Shown in pieces: positions 1 through 5,801 of a DNA stretch of 16,340 nt; within the stretch, counting starts at the first letter, position 1; each line of letters begins with the position of its first letter. The notes beneath the pieces are model-generated. The model was given only the letters and a program-made list of their open reading frames with translations. It was not told where the DNA came from and made no database searches. Source of the DNA: Bacteroidales bacterium UBA4318 (GTDB lineage Bacteria > Bacteroidota > Bacteroidia > Bacteroidales > UBA932); NCBI GenBank assembly GCA_002393895.1, contig DGUE01000149.1, forward strand, positions 1 to 16,340, in the 5' to 3' direction. The translations under genes were made by a program, and so were the position numbers.

Positions 1-647
1 TAGTAGACATAGCCGAAGAGGCAGCCGAGCAGGAATGCGGGAATCGCCTGCCAGGGATTCAGGTGGATGACTGCAAAGAAGAGGGCGGATAGGATGATTG
101 CCCAGACGGGCTTGACGCCACGTCCGAGCAGCCCGCGCTCCACCATTCCGCGGCACAGCCACTCCTCGAAGAAGGGAGCGAAGATGCTCACGCAGAGGAA
201 GTTGACCCAGAAACTGCCGGTGGTCAGGCCCTTCAGGGCATCCTCCAGCCACGCAGGCATAGGCGGAAGCCAGCTAGTAGACCATTCCCCCACTATCCCG
301 GCTGCAAGAGTGGCAAGCATTACCATCAGCACACACAAAAGCCAGCCGTGAGGTGCCACATTATCGTTATCGAGGGCCAGGCCCTTGAACTCCATACGGT
401 TGCGACGGCTCTGCCCTGCCGCCCACATCATAGGCGGGATGAACATGATGGGGTAGGATATCAGGGTAGTATACTCGGTCATGAATTCAGCGGAATTTCC
501 TCCCATGCACAATGCTGCGATGAACACCACTCCGGAGCCGATCAGGCCTCCGAGCAAGAGGAGAAGAAGGAGGATGACTATATCTCCCCCGGAAGGGATG
601 CACCAGCCATACTTGCCGAGCACATCGAAATTACCGCGCTTCGCCAT
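1..647 (-). CDS. CPBP-family intramembrane metalloprotease (partial, C-terminus outside window)
   Basis: Membrane protein of the CPBP (CAAX protease/bacteriocin-processing, Abi) family. Reading the minus strand from the ATG at 647 gives 215 codons that run off the window start. What is seen: several hydrophobic segments (about residues 22-47, 62-76, 101-120, 147-160, 182-195), then the two family signatures, EEWLCRG (161-167; the Glu pair and Arg are the active-site motif) and FAVIHLNPWQ (191-200; the His with N-x-x-Q). These sit in adjacent membrane helices, as in the family. The start lies one base after the TGA of the upstream nucleotidyltransferase (TGA-G-ATG), so the two are almost certainly co-transcribed and translationally coupled. 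Known members process prenylated or other membrane peptides or give bacteriocin self-immunity; the substrate here is unknown. Identification is firm, physiological role open. Confidence 0.9.
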   Translation of the reverse strand, partial: MAKRGNFDVLGKYGWCIPSGGDIVILLLLLLLGGLIGSGVVFIAALCMGGNSAEFMTEYTTLISYPIMFIPPMMWAAGQSRRNRMEFKGLALDNDNVAPHGWLLCVLMVMLATLAAGIVGEWSTSWLPPMPAWLEDALKGLTTGSFWVNFLCVSIFAPFFEEWLCRGMVERGLLGRGVKPVWAIILSALFFAVIHLNPWQAIPAFLLGCLFGYVY

Positions 648-648
648 C

Positions 649-1581
649 TCAATAGAGGGGTGAAGGATAAACGCCGTCGGCAACGAGCTGGGCGAACTTC
701 GCCACCACGCCGGGACGGTCTTCCTTATAGGTTACGCCAAACCAGCGGGAAGGGGTCGAGAGCACCTCGGTGGCGGCACCGCCGTCCTTCACCATGCAGT
801 CGATGGCGTAAGGGATGTAGAATTCCTTTTTCAACTCGCCGATATTGGCCTTCAGGAACTCGTTGAAGATGGCCTCGCTCTTGGCAAAATAATCCGGGGT
901 GAATCCCCACATATTCATGGAGCAGAGGGCCTTGCCGTCGAGCACGATGTGGGTTTCTCCGCTGACGGAATTATCTCCGTAGATGACTCCGTCGGCCTCG
1001 CGGGCGATGTTCAGGTGCTCCACAACACTGGTGAGGATGCCGTCGGCGCCGTAATGGCAGATGCCGCGGGAGACGCTGCCGCTCTCACTCAAAGTCTTGG
1101 AGAGTTCGAAACCGATGATGGCATACTGCCCGGTGGTATTCTCGTGGGCGTGGCACCAGTCGGCGGCCACCTTGAAGGAATCCTTGCCGTAGTAGTCGTC
1201 ACCGTTGATGATGATGAAGGGTTCCTTGATCACATCTTTTGCCATCAGCACGGCGTGCGCGGTGCCCCAGGGCTTTACGCGCTCCGGATTAAGGGTGAAG
1301 CCGGCAGGAATCTTGTCCAGTTCCTGGGTCACGAAAACGAATTCCAGAGGGGTGCCGTCCACGCATTTGACGTTGGAATACTTCTTGGCCACAAGAGCCT
1401 TCATATCTTCGAGGAAATACTCGCGAACTATATAAACAACCTTGCCGAATCCGGCTTTTACGGCGTCGTAGATGGAATAATCGATGATGGTTTCGCCAGA
1501 GGGGCCGAGGCCGTCCATCTGCTTGAGTCCGCCGTAGCGGCTGCCCATTCCGGCAGCAAGAACTAAGAGTGTAGGTTTCAT
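649..1581 (-). CDS. NTP transferase / sugar-phosphate nucleotidyltransferase family protein
   Basis: A 310-residue cytoplasmic enzyme with a GT-A-like nucleotidyltransferase fold. The N-terminus carries the nucleotide-binding signature LAAGMGSRYGGLKQ (9-21 region) followed by GPSGETIIDYS. PWGTAHA (104-110) and the acidic INGDDYYG (125-132), which binds the metal and NTP, follow in the expected order. Length is typical of the Bacteroidota nucleotidyltransferase family that activates sugar or amino-sugar phosphates for envelope polysaccharide or peptidoglycan recycling; the exact sugar cannot be read from sequence. The ATG at 1581 is preceded on the minus strand by a TAAATTTG promoter box. The next gene, the CPBP protease, starts one base after the stop. 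No frame damage seen. Confidence 0.88.
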   Translation of the reverse strand: MKPTLLVLAAGMGSRYGGLKQMDGLGPSGETIIDYSIYDAVKAGFGKVVYIVREYFLEDMKALVAKKYSNVKCVDGTPLEFVFVTQELDKIPAGFTLNPERVKPWGTAHAVLMAKDVIKEPFIIINGDDYYGKDSFKVAADWCHAHENTTGQYAIIGFELSKTLSESGSVSRGICHYGADGILTSVVEHLNIAREADGVIYGDNSVSGETHIVLDGKALCSMNMWGFTPDYFAKSEAIFNEFLKANIGELKKEFYIPYAIDCMVKDGGAATEVLSTPSRWFGVTYKEDRPGVVAKFAQLVADGVYPSPLY

Positions 1582-1589
1582 ATTATTTG

Positions 1590-1621
1590 TTGGTAAATCT
1601 CTACAAATTTAACTATTTTTG
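1590..1621 (+). promoter_or_regulatory. Bacteroidota-type promoter for the FtsB/DivIC-like gene
   Basis: TATTTTTG at 1614-1621 matches TAnnTTTG, with TTGG at 1590-1593 about 20 bp upstream as a partial -33 box. The ATG at 1627 begins only 5 nt after the -7 box, so the transcript would have almost no leader. Confidence 0.5.
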
Positions 1622-1635
1622 CGATAATGTCTAAA
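1604..1635 (-). promoter_or_regulatory. Bacteroidota-type promoter for the nucleotidyltransferase operon
   Basis: On the minus strand TAAATTTG (1611 to 1604) matches the Bacteroidota -7 consensus TAnnTTTG. TTTA (1635 to 1632) lies 20 bp upstream, where TTTG is expected at -33. The start codon is at 1581, about 17 nt past the predicted transcription start. The upstream box lies inside the first codons of the divergent gene. Confidence 0.5.
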
Positions 1636-1950
1636 GTCAGCAAGGATATCTGGAATAAAGAGAAGGACGGGAACAACAAAGAAAAACGTTCCTTCCTCCG
1701 CTATTTCATCATTTCCACCGCAATCTGCCTCATAATCCTCTTCGTCAAGAAAGACAGCGTGATCCGCCTGATCGGCACCGGATTCACAATCCACAAGCAG
1801 AACAAGGAAATGCGCTACTACCGTAAGCAGATAGACGACCTCGAGCGCCAGATCCGCGTGCTCAGCAACGACCGAGACACACTTGAAACCCTTGCCCGCG
1901 AGCAGTATCTCTTTGCCGAGCCTGGGGATGATGTGTATCTGACGAAATAG
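1627..1950 (+). CDS. FtsB/DivIC-like septum formation initiator protein
   Basis: A 107-residue bitopic membrane protein of the septum formation initiator family (FtsB/DivIC), which in other bacteria forms a complex with FtsL and FtsQ in the divisome. What is seen: a short basic cytoplasmic N-terminus, one membrane segment (about residues 27-42, FIISTAICLIILFV), then a charged heptad-like coiled coil (about 55-92, IDDLERQIRVLSNDRDTLETLAREQ) and the typical end AREQYLFAEPGDDVYL, close to the family pattern (AREKY-hydrophobic-hydrophobic-PGE). The start at 1627 is fixed by the N-terminal basic stretch and membrane segment; the next in-frame Met is well inside the coiled coil. Transcribed divergently from the nucleotidyltransferase and convergently with the Rhs island. 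No terminator hairpin is visible after its stop. Confidence 0.85.
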   Translation: MSKVSKDIWNKEKDGNNKEKRSFLRYFIISTAICLIILFVKKDSVIRLIGTGFTIHKQNKEMRYYRKQIDDLERQIRVLSNDRDTLETLAREQYLFAEPGDDVYLTK

Positions 1951-1987
1951 CAGTTCGAAGGGAATGGTAATGAGATACTTGTTCACC

Positions 1988-2146
1988 TCATAGACCTTGT
2001 CCGTTGTTTGTTCCGCCGTATTCTTCATTGGAGATTCCTTTTACATAGTAACCACCGGGAACGGGATCGGAAGATGTCTTTGTGCATGAAACGAACAGAG
2101 CGATGCAGGCTGCGCAACGGTTTGGATTCCTTGTCAGGTTGCCCAT
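1988..2146 (-). pseudogene. rhs fragment fused to a lipoprotein-like 52-codon ORF (remnant)
   Basis: From the ATG at 2146 the minus strand reads MGNLTRNPNR, the same conserved YD-repeat peptide (TYDAMGNLTRN) that opens the intact Rhs tip at 5720. It continues into a hydrophobic run ending FVSC with CTKTSSDPVPGGYY after it, and stops at 1988. Upstream of the ATG the rhs frame (GYHTYDA) is cut by a TGA four codons before TYDA, so this is not a working Rhs protein. Positive N-terminus, hydrophobic stretch and a Cys followed by a flexible polar segment resemble a lipoprotein signal of the Bacteroidota kind (SCTK), perhaps by chance of fusion. Seen: fragment and junction. Inferred: the decayed distal end of the Rhs array. 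Expression is doubtful. Confidence 0.5.
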
Positions 2147-2158
2147 CGCATCGTAGGT
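2124..2158 (-). repeat. rhs homology block, copy C (short)
   Basis: Thirty-five bases nearly identical to 5697-5732 (two differences: one A lost in the GGAATTCC palindrome and one C/T change), encoding DAMGNLTRN. Immediately on its low-coordinate side (2113-2125) lies a 13-bp segment inverted relative to the other copy. Confidence 0.75.
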
Positions 2159-2213
2159 GTGGTATCCTCACTTTGTCAATACGTACTTCTCCGAATGCTT
2201 ACCCTGTCCCCTG

Positions 2214-2251
2214 CCAAAAAGCAAAATCTCCCGAGCACTCTGCCCGGGAGA
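2214..2251 (-). terminator. Rho-independent terminator after the third immunity gene
   Basis: On the minus strand an 11-bp stem, TCTCCCGGGCA with TGCTCGGGAGA (one G-T wobble, 3-nt loop), is followed by ATTTTGCTTTTT. It ends the run of minus-strand genes that finishes at 2344. The next rhs fragment (copy C) begins about 55 nt downstream. Confidence 0.75.
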
Positions 2252-2343
2252 CTTCATTTAATTGTGCTGAGCCACTATTTACTATTAACTAACGTAGGCG
2301 CATAACAGGGTATTATACTCTTTATAGCAGCACGGGCTGAAAT

Positions 2344-2946
2344 TCAAATAAAATCAACGAATTCAGAGAACGGTGTGAACTTGGCTCCACGAATCTTATT
2401 TGAAACTAAAAGATTCCTAACTCTTGGTGTAGCAATCATGTAGTTTGGGTTTATTCTGAATAGGTCACTCCCGTCCCATTGTGTTTTATCCCATTTCTTC
2501 CTATCCCTCCAATCGCGATTCTCCCATTCTGGAGAGCCTACCCCATAAAAACTACCTCCTCTTCCTACCACAGAAAAGCCTATATAACCATCGACTTCGT
2601 TATCTTTTTTGTCATATATTTTGATAGGATAGGACTGCCAACCAGTAATACTATTATCACGAAGAATTGATTCCAGTCGTTTTGATATCAAAAACACGTC
2701 TGATGTATAGCGCATATCGACCAAATCTCTCCAATCTTTAGATTCCAAATGGCGAAAGATGACTGGAAATTGAAGATCTTCCGGATATTCTCCCCACGCC
2801 AACAAACGGTGTATTTCTCTTCTCCATGAATGATCGCCACTTATAACCGCGTTTGTAAAGATAACGGGTTCTACGGCGGCCGACGCTAGCGCCATGCTGG
2901 CTTCAAATTCGTAAAATGATTCAATAGAATTACAACTCGACTCCAT
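2344..2946 (-). CDS. Probable immunity protein for the AHH-nuclease Rhs tip
   Basis: A 200-residue soluble protein with no signal peptide or membrane segment. It starts at 2946, overlapping the last 17 nt of the toxin gene in another frame, which is the tight toxin-then-immunity order of polymorphic toxin loci. The pattern (VFLISKRLESIL at about 84-95, GWQSYPIKIYD at about 102-112, and near the end NYMIATPRVRNLLVSNKIRGAKFTP) resembles the immunity families around Imm11/DUF1629 and Imm43, in which a short helix labelled 'S-x-R-x-x-x-x-L' precedes a GxxxxPI strand; I am not sure which family it belongs to. Inferred role: cytoplasmic binding and block of the nuclease encoded just upstream. AT-richer than the flanking housekeeping genes, consistent with transfer. 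Confidence 0.7.
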   Translation of the reverse strand: MESSCNSIESFYEFEASMALASAAVEPVIFTNAVISGDHSWRREIHRLLAWGEYPEDLQFPVIFRHLESKDWRDLVDMRYTSDVFLISKRLESILRDNSITGWQSYPIKIYDKKDNEVDGYIGFSVVGRGGSFYGVGSPEWENRDWRDRKKWDKTQWDGSDLFRINPNYMIATPRVRNLLVSNKIRGAKFTPFSEFVDFI

Positions 2947-3757
2947 AAATATCGTGCATTAATTGTTTCATTTTCTTTACTATGTCCTCTGCAGAATGTT
3001 TGTCTTTTAAATAATCCGCCCACGCTTTATCATATTCTTTCGATTTTGACAAATGATCATGAGTATCAAGCCAAATACCATATTGAGGGTCATTTATATC
3101 AATACCAGCATCCCAAAAACTGCGGCGATGATTCCATGGCAGCATATGATGAGCTTGTTTACCTTCAGGCGTTATATTACCAGCCAACTTTTTCATACGT
3201 CTACTCAATGTTACATAGGATGTAGTAATAAGAGCAGACTCGGCTACCCCCAAGGCTTTTAATCCGACCTTTGCTTCGTCTCCAAAACCGGTAATCAGGT
3301 CAAAAGCAGCTAGCCCTTTTTGGACTGCAGAAGTTTTTGGGTCAGCCAATGTTGAAACATCATCAACTATACTATAGGCTTCTTCTGCCAAAACAGCCCC
3401 CATCTTTATCTTCCCCGAGACGCGTGCTGTCTTATATGTTTTTTTTGCGACCTTAACGGCTGTCTTAACAGCTTTTATTGGAGAATTACCCTGTTCATCC
3501 ATTAAAATAATAGGATTCCCCGCACAGTAGTTATACGGACTCAAATTAAGGTACTTCCCAGCCAACGGATCCCTTGTGGTCCATCTGCAGGTGAATGGGT
3601 CGTAGTAGCGGGCGCCGAAGTCGGAGAGGCCCAGACTGAAGCTGCCGTCGCTCAGGTAACTGTATGTCAATCGTTCACCGTCCGCCCCTTCTACACTTTC
3701 CGGCAAGTTAGCAATATTGTAGGAGAAAAGCAAGAGAGCGGCCGTGGCCGCTCTCAA
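2930..3757 (-). CDS. Orphan Rhs C-terminal tip with AHH-type HNH nuclease toxin domain
   Basis: A 275-codon open frame, numbered from the TTG at 3757. Residues 11-67 are Rhs core (SYNIANLPESVEGADG, then LSDFGARYYDP and CRWTTRDPLAG). Residues 68-92 finish the hyper-conserved Rhs end in variant form (NLSPYNYCAGNPIILMDEQG). Residues 93-190 are a helical linker/pretoxin region. Residues 195-275 are the toxin, with KQAHHMLPW (200-208) matching the AHH/HHxxP signature of HNH/Endo VII nucleases and further His at 233 and 235. A full Rhs is well over 1000 residues, so almost all of the core is missing. The nominal TTG start lies in a terminator hairpin (3734-3755), so no natural start exists; the rhs homology begins at 3727. 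Best read as a silent tip cassette that would be expressed after recombination into a full rhs gene. Its immunity gene overlaps its stop. Confidence 0.8.
   Translation of the reverse strand: MRAATAALLLFSYNIANLPESVEGADGERLTYSYLSDGSFSLGLSDFGARYYDPFTCRWTTRDPLAGKYLNLSPYNYCAGNPIILMDEQGNSPIKAVKTAVKVAKKTYKTARVSGKIKMGAVLAEEAYSIVDDVSTLADPKTSAVQKGLAAFDLITGFGDEAKVGLKALGVAESALITTSYVTLSRRMKKLAGNITPEGKQAHHMLPWNHRRSFWDAGIDINDPQYGIWLDTHDHLSKSKEYDKAWADYLKDKHSAEDIVKKMKQLMHDIYGVEL
3561..3727 (-). repeat. rhs homology block, copy A
   Basis: Encodes FSYN through RDPLAG of the AHH-nuclease tip. It aligns to 5536-5681 with few differences over the whole length except 21 extra bases (peptide SDGSFSL). Similarity stops abruptly after the codons for RDPLAG on one side and at TTCTCC on the other. 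Confidence 0.9.
3721..3755 (-). terminator. Rho-independent terminator after the DUF3592-like immunity gene
   Basis: Perfect 10-bp stem GAGAGCGGCC / GGCCGCTCTC with a 2-nt centre, followed on the minus strand by TTGCTTTTC. It lies 10 nt after the stop at 3766. The rhs homology of the next cassette starts inside its T-rich tail. Confidence 0.8.
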
Positions 3758-3765
3758 GCATTATT

Positions 3766-4164
3766 CTACTTTTTTAGCACGATCTCACCTTTCTTAACGC
3801 GTCGTTTGAAAACTATACTATGTCTTACGATGCCATCACATTCAACAACCCTCGTTGGTTTCTTGGGGAGAAACAATACCTGGATTTTATCTCCTATTTT
3901 ATAATGGTTTCTTACTGCCGCCGTATATCGAAGTCCATTGTATTCAAAATGACAATATGTATAGATATAGGCATGTTTTTCAGCGTGTGTAATTTTGTAC
4001 ACATAAGCGTCAGTCTGAATCCCATTCTTAACTATATGGTAACCTTCGTAGTTTATGATTAAAACCGCAATAAAAAAAGGAGATAATATCAAAAGTAGAA
4101 ACACTCGAGGATCTATCATATTTGATTGTCCATGTTTCTTCTTACGTTTGTTATTTTCTTTCAT
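3766..4164 (-). CDS. DUF3592-like small membrane protein, probable immunity gene whose toxin is lost
   Basis: A 132-residue protein: a basic N-terminus (MKENNKRKKKHGQ), one membrane segment (about residues 19-40, VFLLLILSPFFIAVLIIN), then a beta-rich domain. The arrangement GIQTDAYVYKI, YTYCHFEYNGLRYTAAV, YKIGDKIQVLFLPKKPTRVV matches the DUF3592 layout (A-x-V strand, Y-x-F-x-x-x-G-x-x-Y, Y-x-x-GD-x-hydrophobic-x-V-x-Y/F-x-P-x-x-P). DUF3592-like proteins occur as immunity-type genes in Rhs islands. Directly upstream (stop at 4171, 6 nt before this ATG) is a short open tail that looks like the end of a toxin gene, so this is likely immunity without its toxin. A terminator follows. Function inferred from context only. 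Confidence 0.6.
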   Translation of the reverse strand: MKENNKRKKKHGQSNMIDPRVFLLLILSPFFIAVLIINYEGYHIVKNGIQTDAYVYKITHAEKHAYIYTYCHFEYNGLRYTAAVRNHYKIGDKIQVLFLPKKPTRVVECDGIVRHSIVFKRRVKKGEIVLKK

Positions 4165-4170
4165 TTAATA

Positions 4171-4296
4171 CTATTGGTTTTGCTGTTCCTTTTCCATCTT
4201 CCAGATGTAACTTTTGGGGGTCACATCATACGCGCCCGAGAGTTGGTTGACATTATTGGAGAGTTTTTCAATCACTATATTGTTGCAAAACCCTTT
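4171..4296 (-). pseudogene. C-terminal remnant of a lost toxin gene
   Basis: Between the two membrane immunity genes the minus strand is open for 41 codons from 4296 to the TAG at 4171, overlapping the end of the preceding gene by 29 nt. The peptide ends NQLSGAYDVTPKSYIWKMEK and then QQNQ; the mix of residues (W, Y, charged, no low complexity) looks like a genuine protein end. A GTG at 4275 could start a 34-residue peptide. The stop lies 6 nt before the next ATG, the usual toxin-immunity spacing. I do not recognise the toxin family. Inferred: remains of a cassette whose rhs block and toxin body were deleted. Confidence 0.45.
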
Positions 4297-4813
4297 TTAA
4301 ATGAAATGTTAGATCCCACTCTGATGGAATATCATAAATATACTTGTCTTGGTGCCCAATATAATCTAACACACAATTAATCCTATGGCGAAAGGCAATG
4401 AGGGAGAAAATGTAGCTACTTATTGGACACCGTTCGATTAAACCATCCGTTAGTTTTAGATAAAAATAATACTCGAACTTATCCTTTTCTCTTTTAGCAA
4501 TGCGGACTTTAACATGTTCTATTTCATCCCAATTATGGAAACTATTATCTAATATCTTAACCCCATCCTTATTAAGAAACACCGCTGTTGTGTTTTCTTT
4601 CAGAGTTTTACAATACTTGTAAAAATCATGAATAAGAAGAGGAATAATAGCACCAAAATATACTATAAGAGCACTAGGTTTCACACGAAGAAACCAAGGT
4701 GTAACAGCAATCGCAAGAAGCAATGCTGCTACCATTTGCAAAAGTTGATTTTTATAATAATCACTTTTGCAAATGGTAAATTCGGAATACTTTTTATTTC
4801 GAGATCTGTTCAT
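4268..4813 (-). CDS. Two-helix membrane protein, probable immunity to the glycine-rich Rhs tip
   Basis: A 181-residue protein with two close membrane helices (about residues 25-43, LLQMVAALLLAIAVTPWFL, and 47-64, ALIVYFGAIIPLLIHDFY) followed by a cytoplasmic domain. The domain begins FLNKDGVKILDNSFHNWDEI, a strand-turn-strand pattern typical of bacterial PH-like/YcxB-like domains. It starts 19 nt after the stop of the upstream Rhs tip, so by position it is the cognate immunity protein. A membrane-embedded immunity protein fits a toxin that acts at the membrane. AT-rich, unlike neighbours on either side of the island. No named immunity family recognised. Confidence 0.6.
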   Translation of the reverse strand: MNRSRNKKYSEFTICKSDYYKNQLLQMVAALLLAIAVTPWFLRVKPSALIVYFGAIIPLLIHDFYKYCKTLKENTTAVFLNKDGVKILDNSFHNWDEIEHVKVRIAKREKDKFEYYFYLKLTDGLIERCPISSYIFSLIAFRHRINCVLDYIGHQDKYIYDIPSEWDLTFHLKRVLQQYSD

Positions 4814-4832
4814 GAGTCCATTCTGTTAGCTT

Positions 4833-5720
4833 CTACATTCCCCAACCAATAGCACTTTCTTGACTTTTATCTATAGTATAAGCGGAACCATTAACAAACG
4901 CTTTTGCAGAACCAGATTGAATGGTGGTTCGATTGGCAACTCTATTATTTAATTCTTTTTTCCCTGCGGGTCCCATCGAACGACCTTCTTTGGACATCTC
5001 TGATTTTACTTCCTTTCTAATTTCGTTTTGAACTGCATTAGAATTGTAATGATTATCAATATTATTAACCAGCTCTTTTGCTTTATTACTAATACCTCTT
5101 CCAATAACAGAGCTGACGCCATTTGATAGCGCACCAGATACTCCTGCAACAGCGGTTGTTTCAATTTCGAAAGTTTCTGTTTCAATTAATTGTTCGGTGG
5201 CACTTCCTGCCATACTGCTTACGGCGCCTATCGTAGCTCCTTTTGCAAAGCCTTTTGCAAAGCCTTTGGCACCTTGTGCAAACATAGATGCTCCTCCGGT
5301 TGCGGCGACTATTGCGCCATCTACAGCGCCTTCAACTGCACCACCACCTACGGCGCCCCAGAACTCACGGCCAGACTTTCCTTGATATAGAGCAATAATT
5401 CCTCCTATTGTGGCACCAGCAACCGCCCCCACAATAGCTCCTCCCAAAACATGGGGAGAATTACCATCTGGATCAAACAGGTTAATAGGATTGCTATGAC
5501 AATAACCGTATGGGGTAAAATCACACGATGCTCCCGCCAACGGATCCCTCGTCGTCCATCTGCAGGTGTAGGGGTCGTAGTAGCGGGCGCCGAAGTCGGA
5601 GAGGCCAAGGTAACTGTATGTCAAACTCGCACCGTCCGCCCCTTCTACACTTTCCGGCAAGTTAGCAAGATTGTAGGAGAATTCCAAACCGTTGCGGGAA
5701 TTCCTCGTCAGGTTGCCCAT
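4833..5720 (-). CDS. Orphan Rhs C-terminal tip with glycine-rich, membrane-type toxin end
   Basis: A 295-residue open frame from the ATG at 5720. Residues 1-63 are Rhs core (MGNLTRNSRN, FSYNLANLPESVEG, GLSDFGARYYDP, CRWTTRDPLAG); 64-88 close the core (TPYGYCHSNPINLFDPDGNS). Residues 91-175 are a glycine/alanine-rich hydrophobic region (GGAIVGAVAGATIGG, GAVGGGAVEGAVDGAIVAATGG, KGFAKGFAKGATIGAV), then 185-212 another Gly/Ala/Ser run, and a polar tail to GWGM. No nuclease motif is visible. The in-frame sequence upstream of the ATG still encodes rhs (LDNRIAADTYDA) until a TAG at 5757-5759, so the original start is gone and the frame begins just after the transglycosylase terminator. Function inferred: silent alternative tip, perhaps membrane-active; the next gene is a membrane protein. 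Confidence 0.75.
   Translation of the reverse strand: MGNLTRNSRNGLEFSYNLANLPESVEGADGASLTYSYLGLSDFGARYYDPYTCRWTTRDPLAGASCDFTPYGYCHSNPINLFDPDGNSPHVLGGAIVGAVAGATIGGIIALYQGKSGREFWGAVGGGAVEGAVDGAIVAATGGASMFAQGAKGFAKGFAKGATIGAVSSMAGSATEQLIETETFEIETTAVAGVSGALSNGVSSVIGRGISNKAKELVNNIDNHYNSNAVQNEIRKEVKSEMSKEGRSMGPAGKKELNNRVANRTTIQSGSAKAFVNGSAYTIDKSQESAIGWGM
5239..5268. repeat. 12-bp tandem repeat inside the glycine-rich tip
   Basis: CCTTTTGCAAAG repeated twice in full and once in part on the plus strand, encoding the KGFAKGFAKG stretch. In-frame, likely slippage. Confidence 0.7.
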
Positions 5721-5756
5721 CGCATCGTAGGTATCGGCGGCAATCCTGTTGTCTAA
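5536..5756 (-). repeat. rhs homology block, copy B (longest)
   Basis: Encodes LDNRIAADTYDAMGNLTRN through RDPLAG. The part 5536-5681 aligns with copy A and 5697-5732 with copy C. It carries two GAATTC palindromes (5680-5685 and 5698-5703) flanking a short spacer that is inverted in copy C. It lacks 21 nt present in copy A. Confidence 0.9.
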
Positions 5757-5758
5757 CT

Positions 5759-5801
5759 AAAACAAAATCTCCCAGGCCATCTGCCTGGGAGATTTTGTTT
5801 T
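5759..5801. terminator. Bidirectional terminator after the lytic transglycosylase
   Basis: Perfect 19-bp inverted repeat AAAACAAAATCTCCCAGGC / GCCTGGGAGATTTTGTTTT with a 5-nt loop. T-runs follow on both strands, so it can stop transcription both ways. It begins at the TAA of the transglycosylase and ends at the TAG that closes the rhs fragment frame. Confidence 0.9.

Noticed and set aside
949..1566. Plus-strand open frame opposite the nucleotidyltransferase
   Set aside because: Shadow of a gene with complete catalytic motifs.
1609..2028. Minus-strand open frame through the FtsB/DivIC-like gene
   Set aside because: Most of it is the reverse of the division gene; its first codons are another frame of the rhs-derived remnant.
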